NCBI GenBank assembly: GCA_003132905.1
Contig: PKZC01000341.1
Coordinates: forward strand, 2,521 to 8,560
Direction: 5' to 3'
From: Bryobacterales bacterium
GTDB taxonomy: Bacteria > Acidobacteriota > Terriglobia > Bryobacterales > Bryobacteraceae
Length of the DNA: 6,040 bases
The notes under the pieces: model-generated
What the model was told of the DNA's origin: nothing
Databases searched by the model: none
What the model saw: only the letters and a program-made list of their open reading frames with translations
Shown: positions 5,662 to 6,040 of the stretch, one piece after another
Position numbering within the stretch: the first letter of the stretch is position 1
How the letters are laid out: every line of letters starts with the position of its first letter
Translations under genes and position numbers: made by a program

Positions 5662-5936
5662 CTCGTGGGCCCTTGCTTTGCGTGCGCGCTGCAGCGTTCT
5701 ACCAGGTCCGTCTCGAATACTTGGAACCGTTCTCCATCAACATCGACCACGAGGAAGCGATCATCCTCGGCGCGACTGACAACATCCATCATCTTGCCCA
5801 CGGGAAGTGTGACGGCGACCTGATGATTGTCCTCGTAGGCAAGGGCTATAGTTGGACGCTTTATGCGGTAGTGTATACCCCCGCCCAACTCTGCCGTGGA
5901 ACATTCGCTCAACCGTGAATGCTCTGGTTGCGCCAT
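5643..5936 (-). CDS. Small unknown protein upstream of hsp20
   Basis: A 97-residue soluble protein that I do not recognise. After a polar leader of about 20 residues it has a compact, probably beta-rich core of about 60 residues (HYRIKRPTIALAYE, HQVAVTLPVGKMMDVV, DDRFLVVDVDGERFQVFETDLVERC), reminiscent of small SH3-like barrels, though that is only an impression of strand pattern. It has two Cys (C12, C82) and no signal peptide or membrane segment. The ATG at 5936 has GAGG (5942-5945) 5 nt upstream within GAGAGGA. Its C-terminus (SDKPAK) is set by the stop created in the 16-bp tandem duplication. It is the first gene seen in the cluster, 69 bp ahead of hsp20 and in the same direction, so a stress-related role is a guess from context only. 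The compositional pattern and good start site support a real gene. Confidence 0.72.
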   Translation of the reverse strand: MAQPEHSRLSECSTAELGGGIHYRIKRPTIALAYEDNHQVAVTLPVGKMMDVVSRAEDDRFLVVDVDGERFQVFETDLVERCSAHAKQGPTSDKPAK

Positions 5937-6040
5937 GATATCCTCTCATCCGCCCAGGTCGCTCGCGCAATCAACGTCGGCGACAGGAACCCTCGCCTAC
6001 AGACCCAACCCAGAACGCTCTAGTACATCGTACAGTTAGT
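5937..6040. other. Upstream region of the cluster; no gene seen
   Basis: These 104 bases hold the ribosome binding site of the small gene and presumably part of its promoter. I found no convincing -35/-10 pair, no CIRCE element and no sigma-54 site. A GTAC-ATC-GTAC element is present at 6023-6033 but is too short to assign. Confidence 0.4.

Noticed and set aside
5355..5918. 187-codon plus-strand frame antisense to hsp20 and the small gene
   Set aside because: It runs across the hsp20 start, the gap and the small gene with no recognisable domain, and the minus-strand genes have good ribosome binding sites and motifs.
6021..6040. GTAC-ATC-GTAC short palindromic element as an operator
   Set aside because: The arms are only four bases and GTAC is itself palindromic; flanking symmetry is imperfect, and the window ends there.

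Overview
The window shows seven complete genes and one partial gene, all on the minus strand, so transcription runs from high to low coordinates. GC content is moderate to moderately high. Gaps are short, several neighbours overlap, and Shine-Dalgarno sites are clear. No RNA gene, mobile element, CRISPR array or origin was recognised. Protein style suggests a free-living soil or sediment bacterium. The nucleotidyltransferase with a GDDRPKQF block and the hsp20/CBS/BON grouping recall Acidobacteriota or deltaproteobacteria-like lineages, but this is a weak taxonomic inference from memory.

Layout in transcription order: (1) a small unrecognised protein (5936-5643) whose 3' end carries a perfect 16-bp tandem duplication; (2) an Hsp20 small heat shock protein (5573-5004); (3) a two-CBS-domain protein (5014-4523) that overlaps hsp20 by 11 nt and has its ribosome binding site inside hsp20; (4) after a 132-bp gap, a triple-BON-domain protein (4390-3728); (5) a mannose-1-phosphate guanylyltransferase-like nucleotidyltransferase (3694-2600); (6) overlapping it by 11 nt, a PAS-HisKA protein that ends before any ATPase domain (2610-1771); (7) a sigma-54-activating NtrC-type response regulator (1702-284); (8) the first 85 codons of an unknown gene that leaves the window (255-1).

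The first five genes look like a general stress and envelope module: a chaperone, a ligand-sensing CBS protein, a BON protein and sugar-nucleotide supply. The last two complete genes look like a two-component pair, but both halves have lost phosphotransfer residues. The kinase-like protein has no HATPase domain, and the Glu after its phosphoacceptor His is Lys. The regulator has Glu in place of the phosphoacceptor Asp, while its sigma-54 AAA+ machinery is intact. The simplest readings are a decayed sensor beside a regulator locked in a phospho-mimic state, or a phosphorylation-independent PAS/regulator switch. This is the most interesting signal in the window.
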